64,000 nucleotides of DNA from Nocardioides euryhalodurans (GTDB lineage Bacteria > Actinomycetota > Actinomycetes > Propionibacteriales > Nocardioidaceae). The notes beneath the pieces were generated by a model, which saw only the letters and a list, made by a program, of their open reading frames with translations, did no database searches and was not told the DNA's origin. The stretch lies in contig NZ_CP038267.1 in the NCBI RefSeq assembly GCF_004564375.1, forward strand, positions 2,854,501-2,918,500, given 5' to 3'. How positions within the stretch are numbered: position 1 is the first letter of the stretch; every line of letters begins with the position of its first letter. This document shows positions 27,800-36,000 of this stretch, piece by piece. Position numbers and translations under genes: made by a program.

Positions 27800-29311
27800 A
27801 TGACCAGCACTGCTGACCAGGCCCGCTCGATCGTCGCCGGCACCGAGGCCGACACCCCCGACGTGGCGGCCGCCACCCTGGCCGCCGCCGAGGCGTTCTC
27901 GACCTACCGCGCCACCACCCCGACCCAGCGCGCCGACTTCCTCGAGGCCGTCGCCGCCGAGATCGAGGCCGACAAGGACGCGATCGTCGAGGCGGCCGTC
28001 GCGGAGAGCAACCTCCCCGAGGCCCGGATCGCCGGCGAGGTCGGGCGCACCACCGGTCAGCTGCGGATGTTCGCCGGCGTGGTCCGCCGCGGCGACCACC
28101 TCGGGGTTCGCATCGACCCGGCGATGCCCGACCGCGCCCCGATGCCCCGCGCCGACATCCGGCAGCGGATGGTCGCGCTCGGCCCGGTCGCCGTCTTCGG
28201 CGCCAGCAACTTCCCGCTCGCCTTCTCCACCGCGGGCGGCGACACCGCCTCCGCCCTGGCCGCCGGCTGCCCGGTCGTCGTCAAGGGCCACCCCGCCCAC
28301 CCGGTGACCGGCACCCTGACCGCCCGCGCCGTCAGCCGCGCCGTCGAGAAGGCCGGCCTGCCCGCCGGCACCTTCTCCTTCGTCCTCGGCGACGGCGTCG
28401 AGCTCGGCCAGGCCCTCGTGCAGGACCCGCGGATCAAGGCCGTCGGCTTCACCGGCTCCCGCGGCGGCGGGCTCGCCATCGCCGCCACCGCGGCCGCCCG
28501 CCCCGAGCCGATCCCGGTCTACGCCGAGATGTCCTCGATCAACCCGGTCGTCGTGCTCCCCGGCGCCCTCGCCGAGGCAGACACCACCGCCCTCGCCCAG
28601 GCGTACGTCGGCTCGCTGACGCTCGGCTCGGGACAGTTCTGCACCAACCCCGGCCTGCTCTTCCTCCCCGCCGGCGAGGCCGGCGACGCGTTCCTCGAGG
28701 CCACCGCCGAGGCCGTCGCCGCGGTGACCGGCCAGCGGATGCTGACGCCCGGCATCGCGGAGGCCTACGCCACCGGCACCTCGGCCCTGCGCGACACCGA
28801 CGGCGTCCGCGTCGTCGCCAGCGGTGACGAGGGCGGCGACCAGGCCCCGGCGCCGATGGTCAGCGAGGCCCCGGCCGAGCTGCTCGCCGACGCCGACAGC
28901 GCGGTCGCCCACGAGGTCTTCGGCGCCTCCGGCGTCGTCGTCCGCTACGACTCCGTCGCCTCGCTGCTGCCGCACCTCGACGCCCTCGAGGGCCAGCTCA
29001 CCGCGACGATCCACGCGACCGCCGCCGACAGCGCCGAGGCCGCCGCGCTGCTCCCGACGCTGGAGCTCAAGGCCGGCCGGATCCTCTTCAACGGCTGGCC
29101 GACCGGCGTCGAGGTCGGCCACGCGATGGTCCACGGCGGGCCGTTCCCCGCCACCTCCGACAGCCGCACCACCAGCGTCGGCAGCCTCGCGATCGAGCGC
29201 TTCCAGCGGCCGGTCGCCTACCAGGACGTCCCGGCCGACCTGCTCCCCGAGGCAGTCCGCGACGACAACCCCTGGGGGCTGCGCCGCCGGATCGACGGTG
29301 AGCTGGAATAG
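27800..29311 (+). CDS. Alpha-ketoglutarate semialdehyde dehydrogenase (ALDH)
   Basis: NAD(P)-dependent aldehyde dehydrogenase that oxidises 2,5-dioxovalerate to alpha-ketoglutarate, feeding glucarate/galactarate carbon into the TCA cycle. The 503-residue protein belongs to the branch with EMSSINP in place of ELGG: catalytic Glu243, nucleophile Cys281 in GQFCTNPG, the cofactor strand VAVFGASNFPLAFS and VVKGHPAHP with Lys, FTGSRGGG, and a C-terminal GWPTGVEVGHAMVHGGPFPA bridging segment. It follows the dehydratase by nine bases, and the two activities are consecutive steps, so the operon assignment is strong. Confidence 0.92.
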   Translation: MTSTADQARSIVAGTEADTPDVAAATLAAAEAFSTYRATTPTQRADFLEAVAAEIEADKDAIVEAAVAESNLPEARIAGEVGRTTGQLRMFAGVVRRGDHLGVRIDPAMPDRAPMPRADIRQRMVALGPVAVFGASNFPLAFSTAGGDTASALAAGCPVVVKGHPAHPVTGTLTARAVSRAVEKAGLPAGTFSFVLGDGVELGQALVQDPRIKAVGFTGSRGGGLAIAATAAARPEPIPVYAEMSSINPVVVLPGALAEADTTALAQAYVGSLTLGSGQFCTNPGLLFLPAGEAGDAFLEATAEAVAAVTGQRMLTPGIAEAYATGTSALRDTDGVRVVASGDEGGDQAPAPMVSEAPAELLADADSAVAHEVFGASGVVVRYDSVASLLPHLDALEGQLTATIHATAADSAEAAALLPTLELKAGRILFNGWPTGVEVGHAMVHGGPFPATSDSRTTSVGSLAIERFQRPVAYQDVPADLLPEAVRDDNPWGLRRRIDGELE

Positions 29312-29407
29312 CGGCCGTCGCCGCGATCGAGCACGTGCGACGGGTGTGGCAGAACGCACCATCACACGGGTTGTGAACGGGGGCCTCCGGGCTGCCACCA
29401 TCGTCTG

Positions 29408-30805
29408 GTGACCTCCACCCAGCGCCGGCCCCGCGTCACCACGCGGGTGCCCTCGATGCCTGTGCTGGACCTCACCATGCGGGTGGGTGACCACCTGCTG
29501 GCGTCCGGCATGTCCGCCAACGACGTCGTGGTGCAGATGCTGCGCGTGACCCGGGCGTACGGGCTCTCCGGCGTGCACGTCGACCTGACCTACACCTCGA
29601 TCTCGGTCACGCACCACCGCGGTCCGACCCGGCAGCCGCTGTCGATCGTCCGCGTCGTGCAGCCGCTCGCCGTCAACTACACCAAGGTGCGCGACCTCGA
29701 CCAGCTGCTCGCCCGGATCGAGGACGGGCTGTCGATCGACCGCGCCACCCTGGAGTACGAGCAGATCTCGCTCGCCCGGCCGCCGTACCCCGCCTGGGTG
29801 GCGAACCTCGGCAGCGGCGGCATCGCGGCCGGCGCCTCGCTCACCTTCTCCACCTCCTGGGTGCTGGTCCTCATCTCGTTCGTCGCGGCCGCCTCCATGG
29901 ACCGGCTGATGGGCGTCCTCAACCGCAAGCGGGTGCCGCCGTTCTTCGGCCAGGCGCTCGTCGCCGGCGCGATGACGATGGTCGCGGCCGGGGTCTTCCA
30001 GCTCGGCCAGCGCGGCTGGTGGCTCTTCGAGGACCTCGATCCCACGCTGATCGTCGTCGGCGGCATCGTGATGCTGCTCGCCGGCGTGATGATCGTCGGT
30101 GCCGTGCAGGACGCGATCGACCAGTTCTACGTCACAGCCTCGGCCCGGATGCTGGAGGTGGTGATGCGCACCGCCGGAATCACCGCGGGGATCCTGGTCG
30201 CGCTGACCATCCTGGAGAGCCAGGGCTTTGCCTTCGAGATCGTCAACAGCCCGACCTCGACCGCTCCGCTCTGGGCGCAGTACGCCGGCGCGGGCGTCAT
30301 CGCCCTCTCCTTCGCCGTCTACTGCTACGCCGACATCGGCACCATCGCGCTGACGACCTCGATCAGCCTCGTCGGCTGGTCGGTGTACGTCGCCCTGGCG
30401 AGCTCGAACTCCTCCGAGATCGTCGCGAACACGACCGCCGCGCTGGTGGTCGGCTTCCTCGCGACGGTCATCACCCGCAGCACCAACGCACCCGGCTTCG
30501 GCATGGAGAGCGGCGCCCTGCTGCCGCTGGTCCCCGGCCTGACGCTGCTCAACGGGCTGCTCAAGATGATGGCCCAGGATCCTGGCAACCCGGCGATCGT
30601 CGCGGGCGGCCGGACCCTGTTCGTCGGCATCCTGGTCGCGCTCGGCATCGCCGCGGGCGCCACCCTCGGCACCTATCTCGGCCGCCCGGTCGACGAGCAG
30701 GTCCGACGGCTGCGCCGCCGGGTGAAGTCGGCCGGTCGGGCCGTCGCGCGCCCGGACCGGGCCGCCCCGGAGGCCCGGGACGCGGAGCCCTCAGGGCCCG
30801 CGTGA
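29408..30805 (+). CDS. Threonine/serine exporter family (ThrE/DUF1212) protein
   Basis: A 465-residue ThrE-type membrane protein; in Corynebacterium the relative exports threonine and serine. The N-terminal soluble part has the family's LTMRVGDHLLASGMSANDVV and VDLTYTSISVTHHRGPTRQP segments; then come about ten membrane helices (from ASLTFSTSWVLVLISFVAAA to GILVALGIAAGATLGTYLG) and a basic tail. ThrE proteins join both halves (ThrE and ThrE_2) as here. GTG start. Six bases separate its stop from the next start region, so it may lead the following membrane genes. Confidence 0.88.
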   Translation: MTSTQRRPRVTTRVPSMPVLDLTMRVGDHLLASGMSANDVVVQMLRVTRAYGLSGVHVDLTYTSISVTHHRGPTRQPLSIVRVVQPLAVNYTKVRDLDQLLARIEDGLSIDRATLEYEQISLARPPYPAWVANLGSGGIAAGASLTFSTSWVLVLISFVAAASMDRLMGVLNRKRVPPFFGQALVAGAMTMVAAGVFQLGQRGWWLFEDLDPTLIVVGGIVMLLAGVMIVGAVQDAIDQFYVTASARMLEVVMRTAGITAGILVALTILESQGFAFEIVNSPTSTAPLWAQYAGAGVIALSFAVYCYADIGTIALTTSISLVGWSVYVALASSNSSEIVANTTAALVVGFLATVITRSTNAPGFGMESGALLPLVPGLTLLNGLLKMMAQDPGNPAIVAGGRTLFVGILVALGIAAGATLGTYLGRPVDEQVRRLRRRVKSAGRAVARPDRAAPEARDAEPSGPA

Positions 30806-30809
30806 TGCA

Positions 30810-31949
30810 ATGTCAGGTGTGAGCGACACCCTTCCGCGCCCCTCCCACACCACCATGGCCGCCGGCATGGTGATCGGTGGCTCGGTCTTCGTGGTGCTCA
30901 CGGTCGCCGAGCAGCTCAGCGGGCTCAGCTCGCTCGAGACCCGGGAGGCGGTCCAGACCTTCCTCGCCGAGCCGCCGGGCGACGCGCTCGGCCTCGACGT
31001 CTCCGGTGCGCTCGCCTTCCTCCGGGTGGCGTTGATGGTCGTGGCGGGGTGCGCCACCGCGGCCGCCGTGCTCGGCTACCACGTGCTCCAGCGCAGCCAC
31101 CGGGCCCGGATCGGCCTGTCGGTGCTCGCGGTGCCGCTGTTCGTCGGCGGCCTCGCCACCGGCGGCTTCCTGACCTCGCTCGTCGCCGCCGCCTCCATGC
31201 TGCTGTGGATCGGCCCCAGCAAGCTGTGGTTCGACGGCGTGCCCCAGCCCGAGGCGCCGTCCCGACCGCGGCCCGGGCAGCGCGGGGACACGCCTGCCTC
31301 CCGGCCCGAGTGGCCACCGCCGCTTCCGACCAGCCCGGAGAACCGCCCGGAGGCCCGCCCGGAGTGGCCGCCGCCCGCCGGCCCGCCCGCCGCGCCCCCG
31401 ACCACGCCGTACGCCGGCCCCGGGCAGCCGCCGCCGTACACCTCCTCGCAGGGGGCCTGGCCGCCTCCCGCCCTCGCCGCCCCGTCGCGGCCCGAGCGCC
31501 GTCCCGACGCCGTGCTCTGGGCGTGCGTGCTGACGTGGGCCTTCTGCGGCGTCACCCTCGTCCTCGTCGGCGCCAGCCTCACCCTCCTCGTCGCCGACCC
31601 CGGCGTCGTCTGGGACGAGCTGCAGCGCCAGGACCCCGACCTCGCGGCCCGCAGCGGCCTGGACCGCGACAGCCTGGTGCAGGCGACGTACGTGACGATG
31701 GGGGTCGTCGTGGCCTGGACGCTGGCCGCCGGGACCCTCGCCGTGCTCGTGCTGCGGCGCTCCCGCGGCGCCCGGATCGCCCTGCTCGTCTGTGCCGGCA
31801 TCGCCGCCGGCTTCTGCCTGCTGGCCACGCTCAGCTCGGCGGTGATGCTGGTGCCCGCCAGCGGCTGCCTGGCCACGGTCGCGCTGCTGTCGCGCCCGGA
31901 GGTGCGTGCCTGGTTCCGTCCGGCGGCGCCGCGATCCGTGATGAAATGA
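30810..31949 (+). CDS. Membrane protein with Pro-rich linker, paralogue 1
   Basis: A 379-residue protein of unknown function: an N-terminal four-helix membrane domain (VIGGSVFVVLTVAEQL, VALMVVAGCATAAAVLGY and on), a Pro/Arg-rich cytoplasmic stretch (about 145-230), and a second membrane domain with three or four helices. The two membrane halves look alike, each having a conserved R-S-x-x-A-R-I-x-L-x-V motif after the middle helix (RSHRARIGLSVL and RSRGARIALLVC), so the protein is probably an internal duplication joined by the linker. Related to the next two genes. Confidence 0.7.
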   Translation: MSGVSDTLPRPSHTTMAAGMVIGGSVFVVLTVAEQLSGLSSLETREAVQTFLAEPPGDALGLDVSGALAFLRVALMVVAGCATAAAVLGYHVLQRSHRARIGLSVLAVPLFVGGLATGGFLTSLVAAASMLLWIGPSKLWFDGVPQPEAPSRPRPGQRGDTPASRPEWPPPLPTSPENRPEARPEWPPPAGPPAAPPTTPYAGPGQPPPYTSSQGAWPPPALAAPSRPERRPDAVLWACVLTWAFCGVTLVLVGASLTLLVADPGVVWDELQRQDPDLAARSGLDRDSLVQATYVTMGVVVAWTLAAGTLAVLVLRRSRGARIALLVCAGIAAGFCLLATLSSAVMLVPASGCLATVALLSRPEVRAWFRPAAPRSVMK

Positions 31950-31953
31950 CGCC

Positions 31954-32700
31954 ATGAGCGACACGACGGGGCACGACTCCCACGACCAGCCCGACCCGCA
32001 GGGCTCCCAGCAGCCGCCGGCCTACCCGCCGCCGCAGCAGCAGCCCTACGGACAGGGCCAGCCGCAGCAGCCCTCGCCGTACGGCCAGCCGGCGCAGCAG
32101 TCCTCGCCCTACGGCCAGCCCCCGCAGGCTGACCCCTACGCCCAGCAGCCGGCGTACGGCCAGCAGCCCTACGCGCAGCCCGCCTACGGCCAGCCGGCCT
32201 ATGGCCAGCCGACGTACGGCCAGCCGGGCGCCGACCCGGGCAAGCGGCCCGGCACCGTGACGGCCGCGGGCATCATCACCCTGATCAGCTCCGGGCTCTC
32301 GCTGCTGCTCTTCGTCGTCGTCCTGGTCGCCTTCGTGGTCGCCCGCGACGAGATGGTCGACGAGATGGCGACGACCCCGGGCCTCGAGGGCATCTCGCCC
32401 GGCGACGTCGTGTCGGTGATGGTCGTCGTGATGGGGGCCTTCGCGGTGTGGTGCGTCGTCGCGATGGTGCTCGCCGTGCTGGCGATGCGCCGCTCCAACG
32501 GCGCACGGATCGCGCTCGTCGTGTCGTCCGCGCTGGTGGCGCTGCTGTCGCTGGTGAGCATCGCCTCCGGCGGCTCGATCGTCACCCTGGCCGCCTCGGT
32601 CGCCGTGATCGTGTGCCTGTTCGCGGGTGGTGCGAGCGCGTGGTTCGCCGGCCCCAGTGGTGCCAACCACGGTGGCATGACGCGCTCTCCCGTTGCCTGA
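31954..32700 (+). CDS. YGQP-repeat membrane protein, paralogue 2
   Basis: A 248-residue protein. Residues 1-98 are a low-complexity Gln/Pro/Tyr/Gly region with about ten copies of YGQP or PYGQ-like units, a type found in actinobacterial envelope and divisome-associated proteins. Residues 105-230 hold four membrane helices with the same R-S-x-x-A-R-I-x-L-V motif as the neighbours (RSNGARIALVVSSALVALLS). Unknown function. It starts five bases after the previous stop and overlaps the next start. Confidence 0.7.
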   Translation: MSDTTGHDSHDQPDPQGSQQPPAYPPPQQQPYGQGQPQQPSPYGQPAQQSSPYGQPPQADPYAQQPAYGQQPYAQPAYGQPAYGQPTYGQPGADPGKRPGTVTAAGIITLISSGLSLLLFVVVLVAFVVARDEMVDEMATTPGLEGISPGDVVSVMVVVMGAFAVWCVVAMVLAVLAMRRSNGARIALVVSSALVALLSLVSIASGGSIVTLAASVAVIVCLFAGGASAWFAGPSGANHGGMTRSPVA

Positions 32701-33124
32701 CGCAGCCGCCGGCGGGCCGCCGGACCTGACCCGGCCGGGATCGGTCACCGGGGCGGGGATGATCGCCCTGACGGTCAGCGCGCTGACGCTGGTCTACCTC
32801 GCCCTCTACCCCGTCATCGTGGAGGACGCCCGGATCCCGGAGGGCCTCGCTCGCGGGTCGGTGATCGTCGCGTTCGGCCTGCTGCTGCTCTGGTGCGTGA
32901 TCTCGATGCTGCTCGCCGTGCTCGTGCTGCGCGGGTCGCCGGGTGGCCGGGTCGGGCTGCTGCTGTCCTCGGCGGTGGCCGGCTCGGTGTCGCTGACGGT
33001 GTCGGTGCTCGCGGCCGGTGCGGTGATCACGCTGGTCGCCTGCGTGACGACGTTCCTGCTGCTGCTGACCAAGCCCGCCCGCGAGTGGTTCCGGATGCAG
33101 CGGGCCAGCGCCCGCCGCCCCTGA
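32693..33124 (+). CDS. Small membrane protein, paralogue 3
   Basis: A 143-residue protein with four predicted membrane helices and the motif RGSPGGRVGLLLSS that corresponds to the R-S-x-x-A-R-I-x-L of the two genes before it. It lacks the repeat region. The start TTG at 32693 overlaps the previous stop; ATG at 32759 is an alternative and would shorten it by 22 residues. Unknown function. Confidence 0.65.
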   Translation: MPDAAAGGPPDLTRPGSVTGAGMIALTVSALTLVYLALYPVIVEDARIPEGLARGSVIVAFGLLLLWCVISMLLAVLVLRGSPGGRVGLLLSSAVAGSVSLTVSVLAAGAVITLVACVTTFLLLLTKPAREWFRMQRASARRP

Positions 33125-33125
33125 C

Positions 33126-34283
33126 TCACCGTCGCAGGTCGGCCTTCTGCAGCCGCACCAGGCCGTCCTCGATGACCGACTGCTCCTTGCAGAAGGCCCA
33201 ACGGACCAGGTGGCGCCCGGCGTCCTGGTCGTCGTGGAAGACCTGGCACGGGATCGCCACCACCCCGGCCCGCTCCGGCAGCGAGGTGCAGAACTCCATC
33301 CCGTCGGCCCACCCGAGGTCGCCGACGTCGGTGAGCGCGAAGTAGGTCCCCTCGGGCACCCGCGGGGTGAGCCCCGCCTCGACGAGGCCCTCGCACAGCA
33401 GGTCGCGGTGGCCCTGGAGCGTCTGCGCCAGCCGGCGCGGGAAGTCCGCCTCGTGGTCCAGCGCGTGCGCGACGGCGTGCTGGGCGGGGGTGCCGGAGGA
33501 GAAGCTGAGCCACTGCTTGGCCGCGGTGACGGCGTCGACGAGGTGGGCCGGGCCGGTCGCCCAGCCGATCTTCCAGCCGGTGACGGAGTAGGACTTTCCG
33601 GCGCTCGAGAGGGTGAGGGTGCGCTCCCACATCCCCGGCAGGGTCGCGATCGGCACGTGCTCGGCGTCGTCGAAGACGAGGTGCTCGTAGACCTCGTCGG
33701 TGATCACCACGAGGTCGTGCTCGATCGCCAGGTCGGCGACCGCCTTCAGCTCCGCCCGGGTGAGCACGGTGCCGGTCGGGTTGTGGGGGGAGTTGAGGAG
33801 GACGAAGCGGGTCCGCGGGGTGACCGCGGCCCGCAGGTCGTCGAGGTCGAGCCGGAAGTCGGGGGAGCGGAGCGTCACCGGCCGACGTACGCCTCCGGCC
33901 ATCTGGATCATCGCGACGTAGGAGTCGTAGTAGGGCTCGAGCACGACCACCTCGTCGCCCGGGTCGACGAGCCCGAGCAGCGCGGCGGCGACCGCCTCGG
34001 TGCACCCGGTCGTGACCGTCACCTGGGTGTCGGGGTCGACGTCGAGCCCGTAGTGGCGCTGCTGGTGGCGGGCGATCGCCTCCCGCAGCGGCGGCACCCC
34101 GGTGCCGGGTGCGTACTGGTTGTGCCCGGCGGCGATGGCGCGCTGCGCCGCCTCGAGCATGCCGGCCGGCCCGTCGTCGTCGGGGAACCCCTGCCCGAGG
34201 TTGACCGACCCGGTCCGGACGGCCAGCGCCGACATGGTCGTGAAGATCGTGGGCGGGATGCCGTCGAGGCGCTGCGCGAGCAT
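33126..34283 (-). CDS. Class I/II pyridoxal-phosphate aminotransferase
   Basis: A 385-residue fold-type I aminotransferase similar to kynurenine/glutamine transaminases and to DapC-type N-succinyldiaminopimelate aminotransferases. Features: VNLGQGFPDDDGP, NQYAPGTGVPPLREAIA, the PLP-loop TTGCTEAVAAALLG, LNSPHNPTG, the strand VITDEVYEHL with the Asp that binds the pyridine nitrogen, and the Schiff-base Lys in TLSSAGKSYSVTGWKIGW. ATG at 34283 was chosen because TACGGT lies seven bases upstream (leaderless promoter) and frames further upstream run into a repeat element. Substrate between aromatic and Dap-type not decided. Confidence 0.9.
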   Translation of the reverse strand: MLAQRLDGIPPTIFTTMSALAVRTGSVNLGQGFPDDDGPAGMLEAAQRAIAAGHNQYAPGTGVPPLREAIARHQQRHYGLDVDPDTQVTVTTGCTEAVAAALLGLVDPGDEVVVLEPYYDSYVAMIQMAGGVRRPVTLRSPDFRLDLDDLRAAVTPRTRFVLLNSPHNPTGTVLTRAELKAVADLAIEHDLVVITDEVYEHLVFDDAEHVPIATLPGMWERTLTLSSAGKSYSVTGWKIGWATGPAHLVDAVTAAKQWLSFSSGTPAQHAVAHALDHEADFPRRLAQTLQGHRDLLCEGLVEAGLTPRVPEGTYFALTDVGDLGWADGMEFCTSLPERAGVVAIPCQVFHDDQDAGRHLVRWAFCKEQSVIEDGLVRLQKADLRR

Positions 34284-34290
34284 GCGGTCC

Positions 34291-34296
34291 ACCGTA
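34291..34296 (-). promoter_or_regulatory. -10 element of aminotransferase gene
   Basis: TACGGT on the minus strand, seven bases before ATG 34283, fitting a leaderless message. Confidence 0.45.
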
Positions 34297-34319
34297 ACGG
34301 CCGGTGGCGACTTGGCCAA

Positions 34320-34387
34320 CGGGTGCTCGGATGCGCTCCACACGCGTTGCAGGCCGTGTGGAGCGCATCGGATCCACCGTTACCCAA
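34320..34387. repeat. Intergenic palindromic element, family 2 copy A
   Basis: Centre: ATGCGCTCCACACG, ten bases, then CGTGTGGAGCGCAT, perfect 14-bp arms at 34331-34344 and 34355-34368. To the right GGATCCACCGTTACC follows, as in the other two copies; the left outer arm is degraded here. It separates the aminotransferase gene from the end of the ABC operon and may end its transcription. Confidence 0.8.
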
Positions 34388-34411
34388 CAAACGAGGGGGG
34401 ACCACCGACCC

Positions 34412-35107
34412 CTACCCCCCAGCCACCGCCGCGGGGGTCAGCGTCCCGTCGTCGAGGTGCACGACCGTGTCGGCGTAGCCCTCGACCGCCGGGTCGTGGG
34501 TGGCCACGATCGCGGTCGTGCCCTGCTCGGCGACCAGCGTGCGGAGCAGGTCCATCACCTGCGCACCCGTCTCGGAGTCGAGCTGGGCGGTCGGCTCGTC
34601 GGCGAGCAGCACGGTCGGCCGGATCGCCAGCGCCCGGGCGATCGCCACTCGCTGCTGCTGGCCGCCGGACATCTCGTCGGGCCGCTGGCCGGCGTGCGCC
34701 GCGAGCCCGACCCGGTCGAGCAGCTCGGCGACGAGGGCGTCACGCTCGGCCGGGTCGGTGCGGGTGATCCGCAGCGGCAGGCCGACGTTCTCCTCGGCGG
34801 TGAGCAGCGGGAGCAGCGCGAAGTCCTGGTAGACCACCCCCACCGTCGTACGCCGGAGCGCGACCAGCTCGCCCTCGTCGGCGGCGGTGACGCTACGGCC
34901 GTCCACCTCGATCTCGCCGCGGTCGGCCCGGCGCAGGCCGGCGACCAGGCTGAGCAGCGTCGACTTGCCGGCCCCGGACCGGCCGGTGAGCACGGTGAGC
35001 TGCCCGGGGGCGACGTCGAGGTCGACCCCGCGGAGCGCGTGGACGTCGCCGCCGCCGTGGTGGTAGCTCTTGTGCAGGTCGCGGATGCGGATCATCGGGC
35101 TGCTCAC
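34412..35107 (-). CDS. ABC transporter ATP-binding protein (MacB/LolD-type)
   Basis: A 231-residue ATPase of the MacB/LolD group. Walker A is GRSGAGKS, Q-loop YQDFALLP, signature EMSGGQQQR, Walker B LLADEPTAQLD and switch ATHDP, all intact. GTG at 35107 overlaps the stop of the upstream ATPase gene (GTGA); ATG at 35095 would be four residues shorter. Last gene of a four-gene operon with two FtsX-type permeases and a second ATPase. Such systems move lipoproteins, antibiotics or peptides, or signal across the membrane; the cargo here is unknown. Confidence 0.93.
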   Translation of the reverse strand: MSSPMIRIRDLHKSYHHGGGDVHALRGVDLDVAPGQLTVLTGRSGAGKSTLLSLVAGLRRADRGEIEVDGRSVTAADEGELVALRRTTVGVVYQDFALLPLLTAEENVGLPLRITRTDPAERDALVAELLDRVGLAAHAGQRPDEMSGGQQQRVAIARALAIRPTVLLADEPTAQLDSETGAQVMDLLRTLVAEQGTTAIVATHDPAVEGYADTVVHLDDGTLTPAAVAGG

Positions 35108-36000
35108 GACGGCGGCTCCTCGGGCCAGATCTGGATGTGGTCCTCGGCGAGCTCGACGCGGACCCGGTGGCGCATCCCGAGCGCGGTCACGAAGTCGCGC
35201 GGCAGCTGCAGCCGCCCGACCCGGTCGAGCACCGCGAACTCCTCGGACAGCACGTGGTGGTCGGCCCCGCCCTCGCCGGACCGGCGGCGCAGCGTCTCCG
35301 AGGCGGTCCGGCCGTCGCGGATCGCGACCGTACGCCGCACCTCGCCGGCCACGGCCGGGTCGTGGGTGACCACGACGACCGTCGTCCCGTGGGCCTCGTT
35401 GACCTGCTGGAGGGCGGTGTAGACCTCGTGCGACTCGGCGGAGTCGAGGTCGCCGGTGGGCTCGTCGCAGAAGAGCACCTGCGGCTCGTTGGCGAGGGCG
35501 ACCGCGATGGCGAGGCGCTGCGCCTGGCTGCCGGTCAGGTCGGCCGGCCGCTCCCCGGCCTGGTCCGCGATGCCGAGCAGGTCGAGCAGCAGCGCGGTCC
35601 GGGTCGCACGCTCGCCGCGGTGGCTGCCGGCGAGCCGCTGGGGGAGGTCGACGTTCTGGGCGACGTCGAGGTAGGGGACGAGGTTGTCGGTGGCCCGCTG
35701 CCAGACGAAGCCGCAGGTGCGCAGCCGGTAGTGGCGGCGCTCGGAACGCCCCATCCCGAGCAGGTCGTGCCCGGCGACCAGCGCCCGGCCGGCGCTGGGG
35801 CTGTCGAGCCCCGAGAGGATGTTGAGCAGCGTGGACTTGCCGCTGCCGGACGCGCCGACGATCGCGACCAGCTCGCCCCGGCGTACGTGCAGGTCGAGGC
35901 CCTGCAGGGCGACCACCTCGACGCCCTTGCGCTTGTAGATGCGGACCAGGCCCTCGCACTCGATCTGCGTCTCGGGCTGGGGGTGTGTCGTGGTCGTCAT
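35104..36000 (-). CDS. ABC ATPase with C-terminal AbrB-like domain
   Basis: A 298-residue ATPase of the same group. Walker A GASGSGKS, Walker B LFCDEPTGDLD and the THDP switch are present, but the signature reads DLTGSQAQRL instead of LSGGQ and the Q-loop has WQRATDNL. After the ATPase fold, residues 256-293 (AVLDRVGRLQLPRDFVTALG, then RVRVEL and IQIWP) fit the SpoVT/AbrB swapped-hairpin pattern (V-D-x-x-G-R-I-x-L-P-x-x-x-R-x-x-L-G). The start overlaps the permease stop by four bases. The tail may serve in dimerisation or DNA binding; see findings. Confidence 0.9.
   Translation of the reverse strand: MTTTTHPQPETQIECEGLVRIYKRKGVEVVALQGLDLHVRRGELVAIVGASGSGKSTLLNILSGLDSPSAGRALVAGHDLLGMGRSERRHYRLRTCGFVWQRATDNLVPYLDVAQNVDLPQRLAGSHRGERATRTALLLDLLGIADQAGERPADLTGSQAQRLAIAVALANEPQVLFCDEPTGDLDSAESHEVYTALQQVNEAHGTTVVVVTHDPAVAGEVRRTVAIRDGRTASETLRRRSGEGGADHHVLSEEFAVLDRVGRLQLPRDFVTALGMRHRVRVELAEDHIQIWPEEPPS

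Noticed and set aside
27530..29617. Long open frame antisense to the aldehyde dehydrogenase
   Set aside because: Composition is Gly/Asp/Val-rich low complexity, a shadow of the sense gene, with no ribosome site.
31954..32250. Tandem repeat array or CRISPR at the YGQP region
   Set aside because: The DNA repeats follow the codon repeats of a real coding region and have no spacer structure.
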